The position numbers were made by a program, and so were the translations under genes. Source: Gammaproteobacteria bacterium (GTDB lineage Bacteria; Pseudomonadota; Gammaproteobacteria; DSM-19610). From it: a DNA stretch of 5,468 nt. Positions 1 through 5,303 of this stretch are shown in pieces. The first letter of the stretch is position 1, and every line of letters starts with the position of its first letter. Below the pieces are notes generated by a model. It was not told where the DNA came from. It did no database searches and was given only the letters and a program-made list of their open reading frames with translations. Location of the stretch: positions 1-5,468 of the forward strand of contig JAUXDG010000201.1 in assembly GCA_030618475.1 (NCBI GenBank), in the 5' to 3' direction.

Positions 1-194
1 ACCCACAGCGCATTATTGCGTTTGGGTTTAGCTTTATCCTTCTTACGGATGGCGTGGGTATGACCTTCCACACAAAAACCCGTGAAGAAGTTAATACCTT
101 CGACATGAATACCCTGATCCTGGATGACTTTTGCAGCCAGCAGGGAATCAAGACCACCGGAAATCAGGGCGGCGGCTTTGCGTGTCTCTGTCAT
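1..194 (-). CDS. PP-loop ATPase, MnmA/ThiI-like putative tRNA thiouridylase (N-terminal part, cut by window edge)
   Basis: About 64 residues are visible, beginning MTETRKAAALISGGLDSL and running off the left edge without a stop. Residues 12-17 form SGGLDS, the ATP-pyrophosphatase (PP-loop) signature of N-type ATPases that adenylate a substrate before thiolation or amidation. A Cys (residue 41) follows in the context TGFCVEGHTHAIR, then a Lys-rich stretch. This arrangement matches, from memory, a proteobacterial family usually annotated as 'tRNA (5-methylaminomethyl-2-thiouridylate)-methyltransferase-like', related to MnmA and ThiI; the tRNA-modification role is inferred from family and not shown by the fragment. 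The ATG at 194 is chosen because it places the PP-loop close to the N-terminus, as is normal. Only a weak SD (ACAGG) precedes it. The gene lies 86 bp downstream of the 190-aa gene on the same strand. QueC-like or other PP-loop functions cannot be excluded without the rest of the protein. Confidence 0.85.
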   Translation of the reverse strand, partial: MTETRKAAALISGGLDSLLAAKVIQDQGIHVEGINFFTGFCVEGHTHAIRKKDKAKPKRNNALW

Positions 195-225
195 TGACCT
201 GTGAAAAAATTAACCGTGGAGGCGT

Positions 226-231
226 ATTCTA
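226..231 (-). promoter_or_regulatory. Possible -10 box for the PP-loop gene
   Basis: The minus strand reads TAGAAT here, five of six bases of the sigma-70 -10 consensus, 31 bp upstream of the ATG at 194. No good -35 hexamer is seen at 16-18 bp spacing. The gene could therefore have its own weak promoter as well as read-through from the upstream gene. The assignment rests on one hexamer. Confidence 0.35.
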
Positions 232-280
232 GCGCAATCCGCGGCTTGCATAGCTAGGCGATTGGCAGGGGATTTGCTGG

Positions 281-853
281 TTAATGACGGTGCTTGCGGT
301 GCAGAGGGTGACTGACCGGAAGCGAATCGGTGGTTTCGCTAAGGGTGCGTAATGCTGACTGACTGCCGGTGTCAGCCCACAGCTCCGCGGCAGCCAGTGG
401 TTGGAGCACGGCTTCACCCGACAGGCCCCGCATCGCCTGTAACACGTCCATAATAGCGACAAAGGCCTCTGCCAGACGGCCATACAGACGGTCGCTATGA
501 TGATCAACCCGGGATGCCAGCTGATCGTAGGCAGCCTGGCCAATGCCCACGAAATAACTCACCTTGACCAGGCGGCGTTCAGCAAGTTGCGGAAAAAGCC
601 CGGAAAAAAGAAGACATTGGTCGCCAACATCGCGTAATTGCAGGGTTATTTGTCCAGTTTCCTGCTGTGCCCGCAAGAATTCCAGCGCCATCACCCTGCC
701 CGCCAGATCGGGCCGTTCGGCAAACCGCATCAAAAGAAAAACCAGATACGATTCAAGTGATTCATCAAGGTTACACTGACAGGCAGCCTGCGCCTCGTTG
801 ACCAGCGCATGCCATTGGGCGACATCGGTCGGTTGTAGCACCAGTGGTTTCAT
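281..853 (-). CDS. Conserved hypothetical protein, 190 aa, function unknown
   Basis: A 190-residue soluble-looking protein with no signal peptide or clear membrane segment. Two blocks look conserved from memory of unnamed gammaproteobacterial homologues: residues 30-50 (LDESLESYLVFLLMRFAERP and following) and residues 75-110, centred on VGDQCLLFSGLFP, AERRLVKVSYFVGIGQAAY. A third block, AELWADTGS at 156-164, follows a helical stretch AEAFVAIMDVLQAMRGL (128-144). The composition suggests a mostly alpha-helical fold. The C-terminus is odd: HPLHRKHRH puts four His and three basic residues in the last nine. No catalytic motif is recognised, so no function is proposed. The ATG at 853 has a good Shine-Dalgarno (GAGG, 7-nt spacer). 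The gene is divergent from glyQ and lies 86 bp before the PP-loop gene on the same strand, so the two may share a transcript. Confidence 0.82.
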   Translation of the reverse strand: MKPLVLQPTDVAQWHALVNEAQAACQCNLDESLESYLVFLLMRFAERPDLAGRVMALEFLRAQQETGQITLQLRDVGDQCLLFSGLFPQLAERRLVKVSYFVGIGQAAYDQLASRVDHHSDRLYGRLAEAFVAIMDVLQAMRGLSGEAVLQPLAAAELWADTGSQSALRTLSETTDSLPVSHPLHRKHRH

Positions 854-900
854 TGTAATACCTCGGCATCCATCCCTTCATTCTGTTTATCGGCCAATAA

Positions 901-906
901 ATTATA
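901..906 (-). promoter_or_regulatory. -10 box of the leftward promoter for the 190-aa gene
   Basis: The minus strand reads a perfect TATAAT here, 47 bp upstream of the ATG at 853. No convincing -35 hexamer is present at 16-18 bp spacing. It overlaps a plus-strand TATACT (903-908), so opposite promoters would compete if both were active. The call rests on the -10 match and its position in the divergent gap. Confidence 0.45.
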
Positions 907-948
907 CTTCTTAATGGCGTTAGCCTACATCCTTCAGGCTGCTCAAGC

Positions 949-960
949 TATACTGCGCGC
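949..960 (+). promoter_or_regulatory. -10 box and GC-rich discriminator, likely glyQ promoter
   Basis: The sequence reads TATACT (949-954, five of six consensus bases) followed by GCGCGC. A GC-rich discriminator of this kind is typical of stringently controlled promoters for translation genes, which would suit an aminoacyl-tRNA synthetase operon; that regulation is inference. No good -35 hexamer is seen about 17 bp upstream. Transcription would begin near 961-962, giving a leader of about 25 nt to the TTG at 987. That would leave the other TTG at 963 almost leaderless. A second TATACT at 903-908 is a weaker alternative. Confidence 0.45.
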
Positions 961-986
961 CTTTGATAATTTCTCGAACATTTATT

Positions 987-1907
987 TTGACGGCCTCAAA
1001 CACATCCAACGCTTCAACTTTTCAGGGACTGATTCTGGCGCTGCAGGATTATTGGTCACGGCAGGGCTGTGTCCTGCTGCAACCCTACGATATGGAAGTC
1101 GGTGCAGGGACCTTTCACCCCGCGACCTTTCTGCGCTCCATCGGCCCGGAACCCTGGCGAACGGCCTATGTTCAGCCATCGAGACGGCCCACTGACGGGC
1201 GTTACGGCGAAAATCCAAACCGCCTTCAACACTACTACCAGTTCCAGGTTCTGCTGAAACCCAGCCCTGACAATTTTCAGGAACTGTACCTCGATTCCCT
1301 GAAGGAACTGGGTCTCGATCCGCTGGTGCACGACATCCGCTTTGTCGAGGACAACTGGGAATCGCCAACCCTGGGTGCCTGGGGACTGGGTTGGGAAGTC
1401 TGGTTGAACGGCATGGAAGTCACCCAGTTCACCTATTTTCAGCAGGTGGGTGGCCTGGATTGCAAACCTGTCAGTGGCGAAATCACCTATGGCCTTGAGC
1501 GTATCGCCATGTATCTGCAAGGTGTGGAGAGTGTGTTTGATCTGCTGTGGGCGGATGGCCCCCAGGGCAAGGTCCTGTACGGTGATGTGTTTCACCAGAA
1601 TGAAGTGGAAATGTCTGCCTATAATTTTGAACATGCAAACACCGAGGAATTGTTCCACTGGTTTGATGTTTGCGAAAAGGACAGTCAATCGCTGATCGAA
1701 GCCGGTTTGCCGCTACCCGCCTATGAACTCATGTTGAAAGCATCGCACACCTTTAACCTGCTGGATGCACGCAGCGCCATTTCTGTCACAGAACGTCAAC
1801 GCTTCATCCTGCGGGTGCGCACACTGGCCAGAGATGTGGCTAAAGCCTATTACCAGCGGCGCGAATCACTGGGCTTTCCGATGCTGCTGCAGGAAGTCCG
1901 GTCATGA
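987..1907 (+). CDS. glyQ: Glycine--tRNA ligase alpha subunit
   Basis: GlyQ is the catalytic subunit of the alpha2beta2 class II glycyl-tRNA synthetase, which activates glycine with ATP and charges tRNA-Gly in the cytoplasm. The protein matches E. coli GlyQ almost end to end. With the TTG at 987 it has 306 residues (E. coli 303): TFQGLILALQDYW near the start, GAGTFHPATF about 39-48, the class II motif 2 region QPSRRPTDGRYGENPNRLQH about 63-82, GWEVWLNGMEVTQFTYFQQ about 135-153, and motif 3 ITYGLERIAMYLQG about 166-179. The C-terminal block NLLDARSAISVTERQR is intact. The frame stays open to a TTG at 963 (314 aa), but 987 gives family-like length and a short leader. No ATG or GTG is available, and neither TTG has a Shine-Dalgarno sequence. 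The stop overlaps the glyS start (ATGA), indicating translational coupling. Confidence 0.96.
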   Translation: MTASNTSNASTFQGLILALQDYWSRQGCVLLQPYDMEVGAGTFHPATFLRSIGPEPWRTAYVQPSRRPTDGRYGENPNRLQHYYQFQVLLKPSPDNFQELYLDSLKELGLDPLVHDIRFVEDNWESPTLGAWGLGWEVWLNGMEVTQFTYFQQVGGLDCKPVSGEITYGLERIAMYLQGVESVFDLLWADGPQGKVLYGDVFHQNEVEMSAYNFEHANTEELFHWFDVCEKDSQSLIEAGLPLPAYELMLKASHTFNLLDARSAISVTERQRFILRVRTLARDVAKAYYQRRESLGFPMLLQEVRS

Positions 1908-3979
1908 CTGAGAAACGCGATCTGCTGGTGGAAATAGGAACAGAAGAGTTACCGCCGAAAGCCTTGCGTCGATTGTCCAATGCCTTTGCCGATGGTATGA
2001 GTAAGGGTCTCGATGCCGCGGCCCTGAAACCCTCGAAGGTCTACACTTATGCGTCTCCACGCCGCCTGGCGCTGTTAATCAAGGGGCTGCCGCTAACTCA
2101 GCAGGACCGCGAAACGGTCCGACGTGGTCCGGCACTGTCAGCCGCATTCGATGACGACGGTTGCCCCACACCGGCGGCCCTGGGTTTCGCCAGATCCTGC
2201 GCTGTCGAAGTCGAACAGCTTGACCAGTTGGAGACGAAGAAAGGCAGCTGGCTTTCATTCCGCGCTATAGAGAAAGGCAAACCGGTTACTGAACTGATTC
2301 CGGATATGCTGCAAAAATCGCTGGCCAGCTTGCCGATTCCCAAACGTATGCGTTGGGGTGATCGCGACTATGAGTTTGTTCGTCCGGTACACTGGGTCGT
2401 ACTTCTGTTCGGTGATGAGGTCATAGACGCCGATATATTCGGCATAAAGGCTGGCCGTTATACACAGGGTCACCGCTTCCATCATCCACAGCCGATTTAT
2501 ATCGGCGAACCCGAGGCCTATCTGCCGTTACTGGAAACTGAAGGCCGTGTTCTGGCCGATTTCGCAACCCGTCGGGAGGCGATTCGTGCGCAAGTCCTGG
2601 AGCAGGCGAAACAGCTGAATGGCCGCGCCGTCATCGACGATGAACTGCTGGATGAAGTCACCGGTCTGGTTGAATGGCCGGTAGCGCTATCGGGGCGATT
2701 CGATAAGCAATTCCTGGAGGTACCACCGGAAGCACTGGTTTCCAGCATGCAGGATCACCAGAAATACTTTCCCGTCATGGATGAAAACGACAAGCTGCTG
2801 CCGTATTTCATAGCCATTGCCAACCTGGACAGTAAAGATCCACAACAGATACTGGCCGGTAATGAACGTGTCATACGCCCGCGTCTGGCTGACGCCGCTT
2901 TTTTCTGGAATCAGGATTGCAAACAGCCACTGGAAAAGCACATTGACGGTTTACGCAGCATGGTTTACCAGAAAAAACTCGGTAGCCTGTTCGACAAACA
3001 GGAACGTGTTGCAAAGCTGGCCGCTGAAATCGCTGTGCAAGTTGGCGGCAAACGCTCTCACGCCGAAACAGCCGCCCGTTTATGCAAGTGTGATCTGCTC
3101 ACCAGCATGGTGTATGAATTTCCTGATCTGCAAGGCATCATGGGGCACTACTACGCCAGTCACGACGGCGAAGCGGACGCTGTGGCCACTGCCATAGAGG
3201 AACATTATCGTCCGCGCTTTGCCGGTGATGAGCTGCCGGACAGTGTCACCGGGCAAGCGCTGGCGCTCGCCGACCGGCTCGACAGTCTGGTCGGTATCTT
3301 TGCGATTGGGCAACAACCCAGCGGCGATAAGGACCCCTTCGCGCTGCGCCGCGCCGCGCTGGGTGTGGTACGTATCTGTATCGAGAAAGAACTGGATATT
3401 GATCTCGAGGCGCTGTTACACACCGCTGCAGAGGCGTTCGATAGCTCGGTGAATGCCGCAACAGTGACCGAAGATATTTTTGGCTATGTGATGGATCGCC
3501 TGCGTGCTTACTACCAGGAGTCCGGTGTCGAGGTCGACCTGATCGATGCCGTGCTGGCGACACGACCGACCCGCTTACTGGATTTTCACCGGCGTATTCA
3601 GGCCTGCCGGGTTTTCCGCCAGTTGCCGGAAGCGGAAAGTCTGGCGGCTGCCAACAAACGTATCGGTAACATCCTTAAGAAGACCGATCAAATCATACCG
3701 GGGAAAGTCGATGTTGACCGTCTTGTTGACGATGCCGAAAAACTGCTGGCCGAACAACTCGACAACATGAGTACCGCCGTGCTTCCTTTAATGGAAGCGG
3801 GTGATTACACACCGGCGCTCAAACAGCTGGCCGGTTTGCGCGAAAACGTTGATGCCTTCTTCGACCAGGTTATGGTGATGGTCGATGACGATGCATTACG
3901 CGCCAACAGACTCTCGCTGTTACAGAACCTCAGTAAGCTGTTCCTCCGGGTTGCTGATCTTTCACGTTTACAGAGCTGA
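1904..3979 (+). CDS. glyS: Glycine--tRNA ligase beta subunit
   Basis: GlyS is the tRNA-binding beta subunit that pairs with GlyQ. It has 691 residues (E. coli 689) and aligns along its whole length from memory. The N-terminus has the typical LLVEIGTEELPPKAL. Residues 148-165 (RMRWGDRDYEFVRPVHWV), 276-292 (EALVSSMQDHQKYFPVM) and 319-334 (GNERVIRPRLADAAFF) are family signatures. The central HD-like helical region includes KCDLLTSMVYEFPDLQGIMG (395-414) and DKDPFALRRAALG (475-487). A C-terminal anticodon-binding domain spans roughly 580-691 and includes AAANKRIGNILKK and ENVDAFFDQVMVMVDD. The ATG at 1904 has a clear SD (AGGAAG at 1891-1896, 7-nt spacer) inside glyQ and overlaps its stop by 4 nt, matching the equal stoichiometry of the complex. 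No break or missing block is seen. Confidence 0.98.
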   Translation: MTEKRDLLVEIGTEELPPKALRRLSNAFADGMSKGLDAAALKPSKVYTYASPRRLALLIKGLPLTQQDRETVRRGPALSAAFDDDGCPTPAALGFARSCAVEVEQLDQLETKKGSWLSFRAIEKGKPVTELIPDMLQKSLASLPIPKRMRWGDRDYEFVRPVHWVVLLFGDEVIDADIFGIKAGRYTQGHRFHHPQPIYIGEPEAYLPLLETEGRVLADFATRREAIRAQVLEQAKQLNGRAVIDDELLDEVTGLVEWPVALSGRFDKQFLEVPPEALVSSMQDHQKYFPVMDENDKLLPYFIAIANLDSKDPQQILAGNERVIRPRLADAAFFWNQDCKQPLEKHIDGLRSMVYQKKLGSLFDKQERVAKLAAEIAVQVGGKRSHAETAARLCKCDLLTSMVYEFPDLQGIMGHYYASHDGEADAVATAIEEHYRPRFAGDELPDSVTGQALALADRLDSLVGIFAIGQQPSGDKDPFALRRAALGVVRICIEKELDIDLEALLHTAAEAFDSSVNAATVTEDIFGYVMDRLRAYYQESGVEVDLIDAVLATRPTRLLDFHRRIQACRVFRQLPEAESLAAANKRIGNILKKTDQIIPGKVDVDRLVDDAEKLLAEQLDNMSTAVLPLMEAGDYTPALKQLAGLRENVDAFFDQVMVMVDDDALRANRLSLLQNLSKLFLRVADLSRLQS

Positions 3980-3981
3980 GG
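3978..3981 (+). promoter_or_regulatory. Ribosome-binding site spanning the glyS stop, fixes the start of the MazG-like gene
   Basis: GAGG overlaps the last two bases of the glyS TGA and lies 5 nt before the ATG at 3987. The reading frame of the downstream gene is open further upstream inside glyS, but this SD and the 7-nt gap to the glyS stop make 3987 the natural start. Translation of the two genes is probably coupled. Confidence 0.75.
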
Positions 3982-3986
3982 CGTTT

Positions 3987-4328
3987 ATGTCTGAGCGGGA
4001 CTCCTATCAGGCTATGCTGGATGCCGTACAAGCCTTCCATGACAAACACGACTTCAAGAATACCGGTGGCGAAGAGATGACCTACCGGCTGTCGCTGATG
4101 TCCGAAGAACTTGGCGAAATTTCGTCCTGCATCACCAAAGGGAAAAGCCGGGAAAACCTCGCAGAGGAAGTGGCTGACCTGTTCATTCTGCTGGTCGGTA
4201 CCGCGATAGCCGCTGATTTTGATTTGCGCGAAGCTTTCTGGAAAAAAATGGACACGTTAATGCAACGTGATTCGCGTATGGTCAATGGCCGCATTCGAGT
4301 ATCCGAATTCAGGAATATGGATAAATAA
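3987..4328 (+). CDS. MazG-like nucleotide pyrophosphohydrolase, 113 aa
   Basis: A small all-alpha NTP pyrophosphohydrolase of the MazG superfamily. These enzymes cleave NTPs to NMP and pyrophosphate with Mg2+, mostly removing non-canonical or excess nucleotides. The metal-binding pattern EExxE...ExxD is visible: E40, E41 and E44 in MSEELGEISSCI, then E61 and D64 in AEEVADLFILLVG, separated by a KGKSRENL linker. A basic C-terminal part (KKMDTLMQRDSRMVNGRIRV) holds Lys, Arg and Asn residues that in relatives help bind the phosphates. The length fits single-domain MazG-like proteins and not the two-domain E. coli MazG. HisE belongs to the same superfamily, but there is no his context. The substrate cannot be read from sequence. 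It lies 7 nt after glyS, so it is almost certainly co-transcribed with glyQS. The usual gammaproteobacterial occupant of this position, gmhB, is absent. Confidence 0.88.
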   Translation: MSERDSYQAMLDAVQAFHDKHDFKNTGGEEMTYRLSLMSEELGEISSCITKGKSRENLAEEVADLFILLVGTAIAADFDLREAFWKKMDTLMQRDSRMVNGRIRVSEFRNMDK

Positions 4329-4348
4329 ATAGAGTTATCACTATTTAT
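4325..4348 (+). other. AT-rich inverted repeat at the end of the MazG-like gene
   Basis: ATAAATAG (4325-4332) and CTATTTAT (4341-4348) are exact reverse complements around an 8-nt loop, and the left arm includes the stop codon. The stem is almost all A-T and no T-run follows, so it is a poor intrinsic terminator. It could be a transcript 3'-end structure or a protein-binding dyad. A perfect 10-bp palindrome, ATTAGCTAAT, lies just after it at 4354-4363. Confidence 0.4.
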
Positions 4349-4413
4349 AGCTCATTAGCTAATATTAATGTCTTACCCAATTATCGCCATTCGTATAACT
4401 ATACTGAAAACCA

Positions 4414-4419
4414 TATAAT
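4414..4419 (+). promoter_or_regulatory. Candidate -10 box for plsC
   Basis: A perfect TATAAT lies 100 bp upstream of the plsC start. The hexamer 18 bp upstream, TTCGTA (4390-4395), matches only three of six -35 bases. Other -10-like hexamers lie nearby (TATACT 4400-4405, TATATT 4446-4451), and AT-rich DNA makes such matches common by chance. Transcription from here would give a leader of roughly 90 nt. Confidence 0.35.
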
Positions 4420-4495
4420 AATTATTAGTCATTGTTTATTAAAGATATATTTAGATTTCAGGGTAACAGTAGCGGGTAGCTCTGGAGCGGAACTG

Positions 4496-4522
4496 ATGTG
4501 GAGGTTTTCTGACTTTGAATGA
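4496..4522 (+). CDS. Possible 8-codon leader ORF overlapping the plsC start
   Basis: An ATG at 4496 is preceded by GGAG (4484-4487) with an 8-nt spacer, a good ribosome-binding arrangement. It encodes MWRFSDFE and stops at TGA 4520-4522, a few bases past the out-of-frame TTG start of plsC at 4515. Its second and third codons overlap the plsC SD. A ribosome ending here could reinitiate at the TTG, coupling plsC translation to the leader, or could block it. No expression evidence exists and an ORF this short can arise by chance. Confidence 0.3.
   Translation: MWRFSDFE
4500..4504 (+). promoter_or_regulatory. plsC: Ribosome-binding site supporting the TTG start of plsC
   Basis: GGAGG lies 10 nt before the TTG at 4515. 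The plsC frame is closed by TGA at 4494-4496 and contains no ATG or GTG between that stop and the conserved region, so the TTG is the best start. The ATG at 4519 is out of frame. The spacing is slightly long, which with a TTG predicts modest initiation. Confidence 0.65.
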
Positions 4523-5276
4523 AGATAAGCTGCAAGCAGGGACAGTTTCCTTATACCTTCGCTCTCTCATTTTCTGGATTGTTTTCGCATTTCTCATCGT
4601 GACATTTACGACACTGCTGGTGTTGAGTTTCCCTTTCCCGTTGGAAAAACGTTTCGTGCTCACCCGCGCGTGGTCAAGATCGGTGCTGTGGTGGCTGAAG
4701 GTGACCTGCAATCTCCGCTATGAAATCAAGGGGACTGAAAACATTCCGGACACGCCGGGCATTATTTTTTCCAAACACCAGTCTACCTGGGAAACTACGT
4801 CGCTCAATCTCTGGTTTGCAGCCCAGTCATGGGTCGTAAAACGTGAACTGCTCTGGGTACCCGTGTTTGGCTGGGCGGTCTATATGATGGATCCAATTGC
4901 CTTGAACCGCGGCGCCGGCAAACAGGCCGTTGATCAGCTGGTTCGACAGGGCCGCGAACGGCTGGAAAAGGGCCGCTGGATCATTGTATTTCCAGAGGGC
5001 ACGCGTATTGCGTCTGGCAAGACGGGTCGCTATCGGATCGGTGGTGCGATATTGGCAGAACGTACCGGTTATTCCGTAACACCGATTGCCCACAATGCCG
5101 GTGAATACTGGCCAAGAAGAAAATTTATAAAACACCCCGGCGTGATACAGATTCGTATCGGACCCTCTATAGAGACAAAAAACAAATCAGCGCAACAGAT
5201 TCTTGCCGAAGCGAAACAGTGGATAGAAACCGAGATGGCCGCGATTACAACACTTAAAGACCATCAATACGGTTAG
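4515..5276 (+). CDS. plsC: 1-acyl-sn-glycerol-3-phosphate acyltransferase (PlsC/LPLAT family)
   Basis: A 253-residue acyltransferase that should acylate lysophosphatidic acid at sn-2 to give phosphatidic acid at the inner membrane. A hydrophobic segment at about 15-40 (LYLRSLIFWIVFAFLIV and on) is a probable membrane anchor. The LPLAT motifs follow in order: KHQSTWET (motif I, H88), PIALNRG about 127-133 (motif II), FPEGTR at 159-164 (motif III), and VTPIAHN about 188-194 (motif IV). Motif I reads HX4E (H88...E93) where the classical catalytic pair is HX4D. From memory, KHQSTWET is characteristic of the PlsC-like subgroup found near glyS in beta- and gammaproteobacteria, so the enzyme is probably active. 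The start is the TTG at 4515. The gene is set apart from the glyQS unit by a 186-bp spacer and so is probably transcribed at least partly on its own. Its exact acyl acceptor is not shown by the sequence. Confidence 0.92.
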   Translation: MNEDKLQAGTVSLYLRSLIFWIVFAFLIVTFTTLLVLSFPFPLEKRFVLTRAWSRSVLWWLKVTCNLRYEIKGTENIPDTPGIIFSKHQSTWETTSLNLWFAAQSWVVKRELLWVPVFGWAVYMMDPIALNRGAGKQAVDQLVRQGRERLEKGRWIIVFPEGTRIASGKTGRYRIGGAILAERTGYSVTPIAHNAGEYWPRRKFIKHPGVIQIRIGPSIETKNKSAQQILAEAKQWIETEMAAITTLKDHQYG

Positions 5277-5303
5277 AACGCGGACACTCCATCATAAGTT
5301 GAC

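Larger units (their letters stand above)
4329..4514. other. Intergenic spacer with AT-rich island (about 4321-4460)
   Basis: By hand count 31 of the 140 bases in 4321-4460 are G or C (22%), far below the surrounding coding sequence. No gene is recognised in the island; the only ORF of note is an unsupported 16-codon frame at 4368-4418. From about 4461 the composition returns to normal and leads into the plsC ribosome-binding region. The island holds several -10-like hexamers and probably contains the plsC promoter; it may also bind architectural or silencing proteins that favour AT-rich DNA, which is inference. Confidence 0.7.

Noticed and set aside
914..1195. Plus-strand ATG-initiated frame upstream of and overlapping glyQ
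   Set aside because: It offers an ATG near the expected glyQ start, but its frame does not encode GlyQ residues and is abandoned within the conserved region, so it is neither glyQ nor evidence of a frameshift.
1056..1688. 210-codon open frame on the minus strand
   Set aside because: It lies entirely antisense to glyQ, whose protein matches its family end to end; the antisense protein shows no recognisable domain.
4325..4363. Intrinsic terminator for the glyQS unit
   Set aside because: The stem is almost entirely A-T and no T-run follows, so factor-independent termination is not supported.
4368..4418. 16-codon ORF in the AT-rich spacer (MSYPIIAIRITILKTI)
   Set aside because: No SD precedes it and short frames are expected by chance.
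4827..5135. 102-codon minus-strand frame
   Set aside because: It is antisense to the conserved motifs II-IV of plsC and has no SD or family resemblance.
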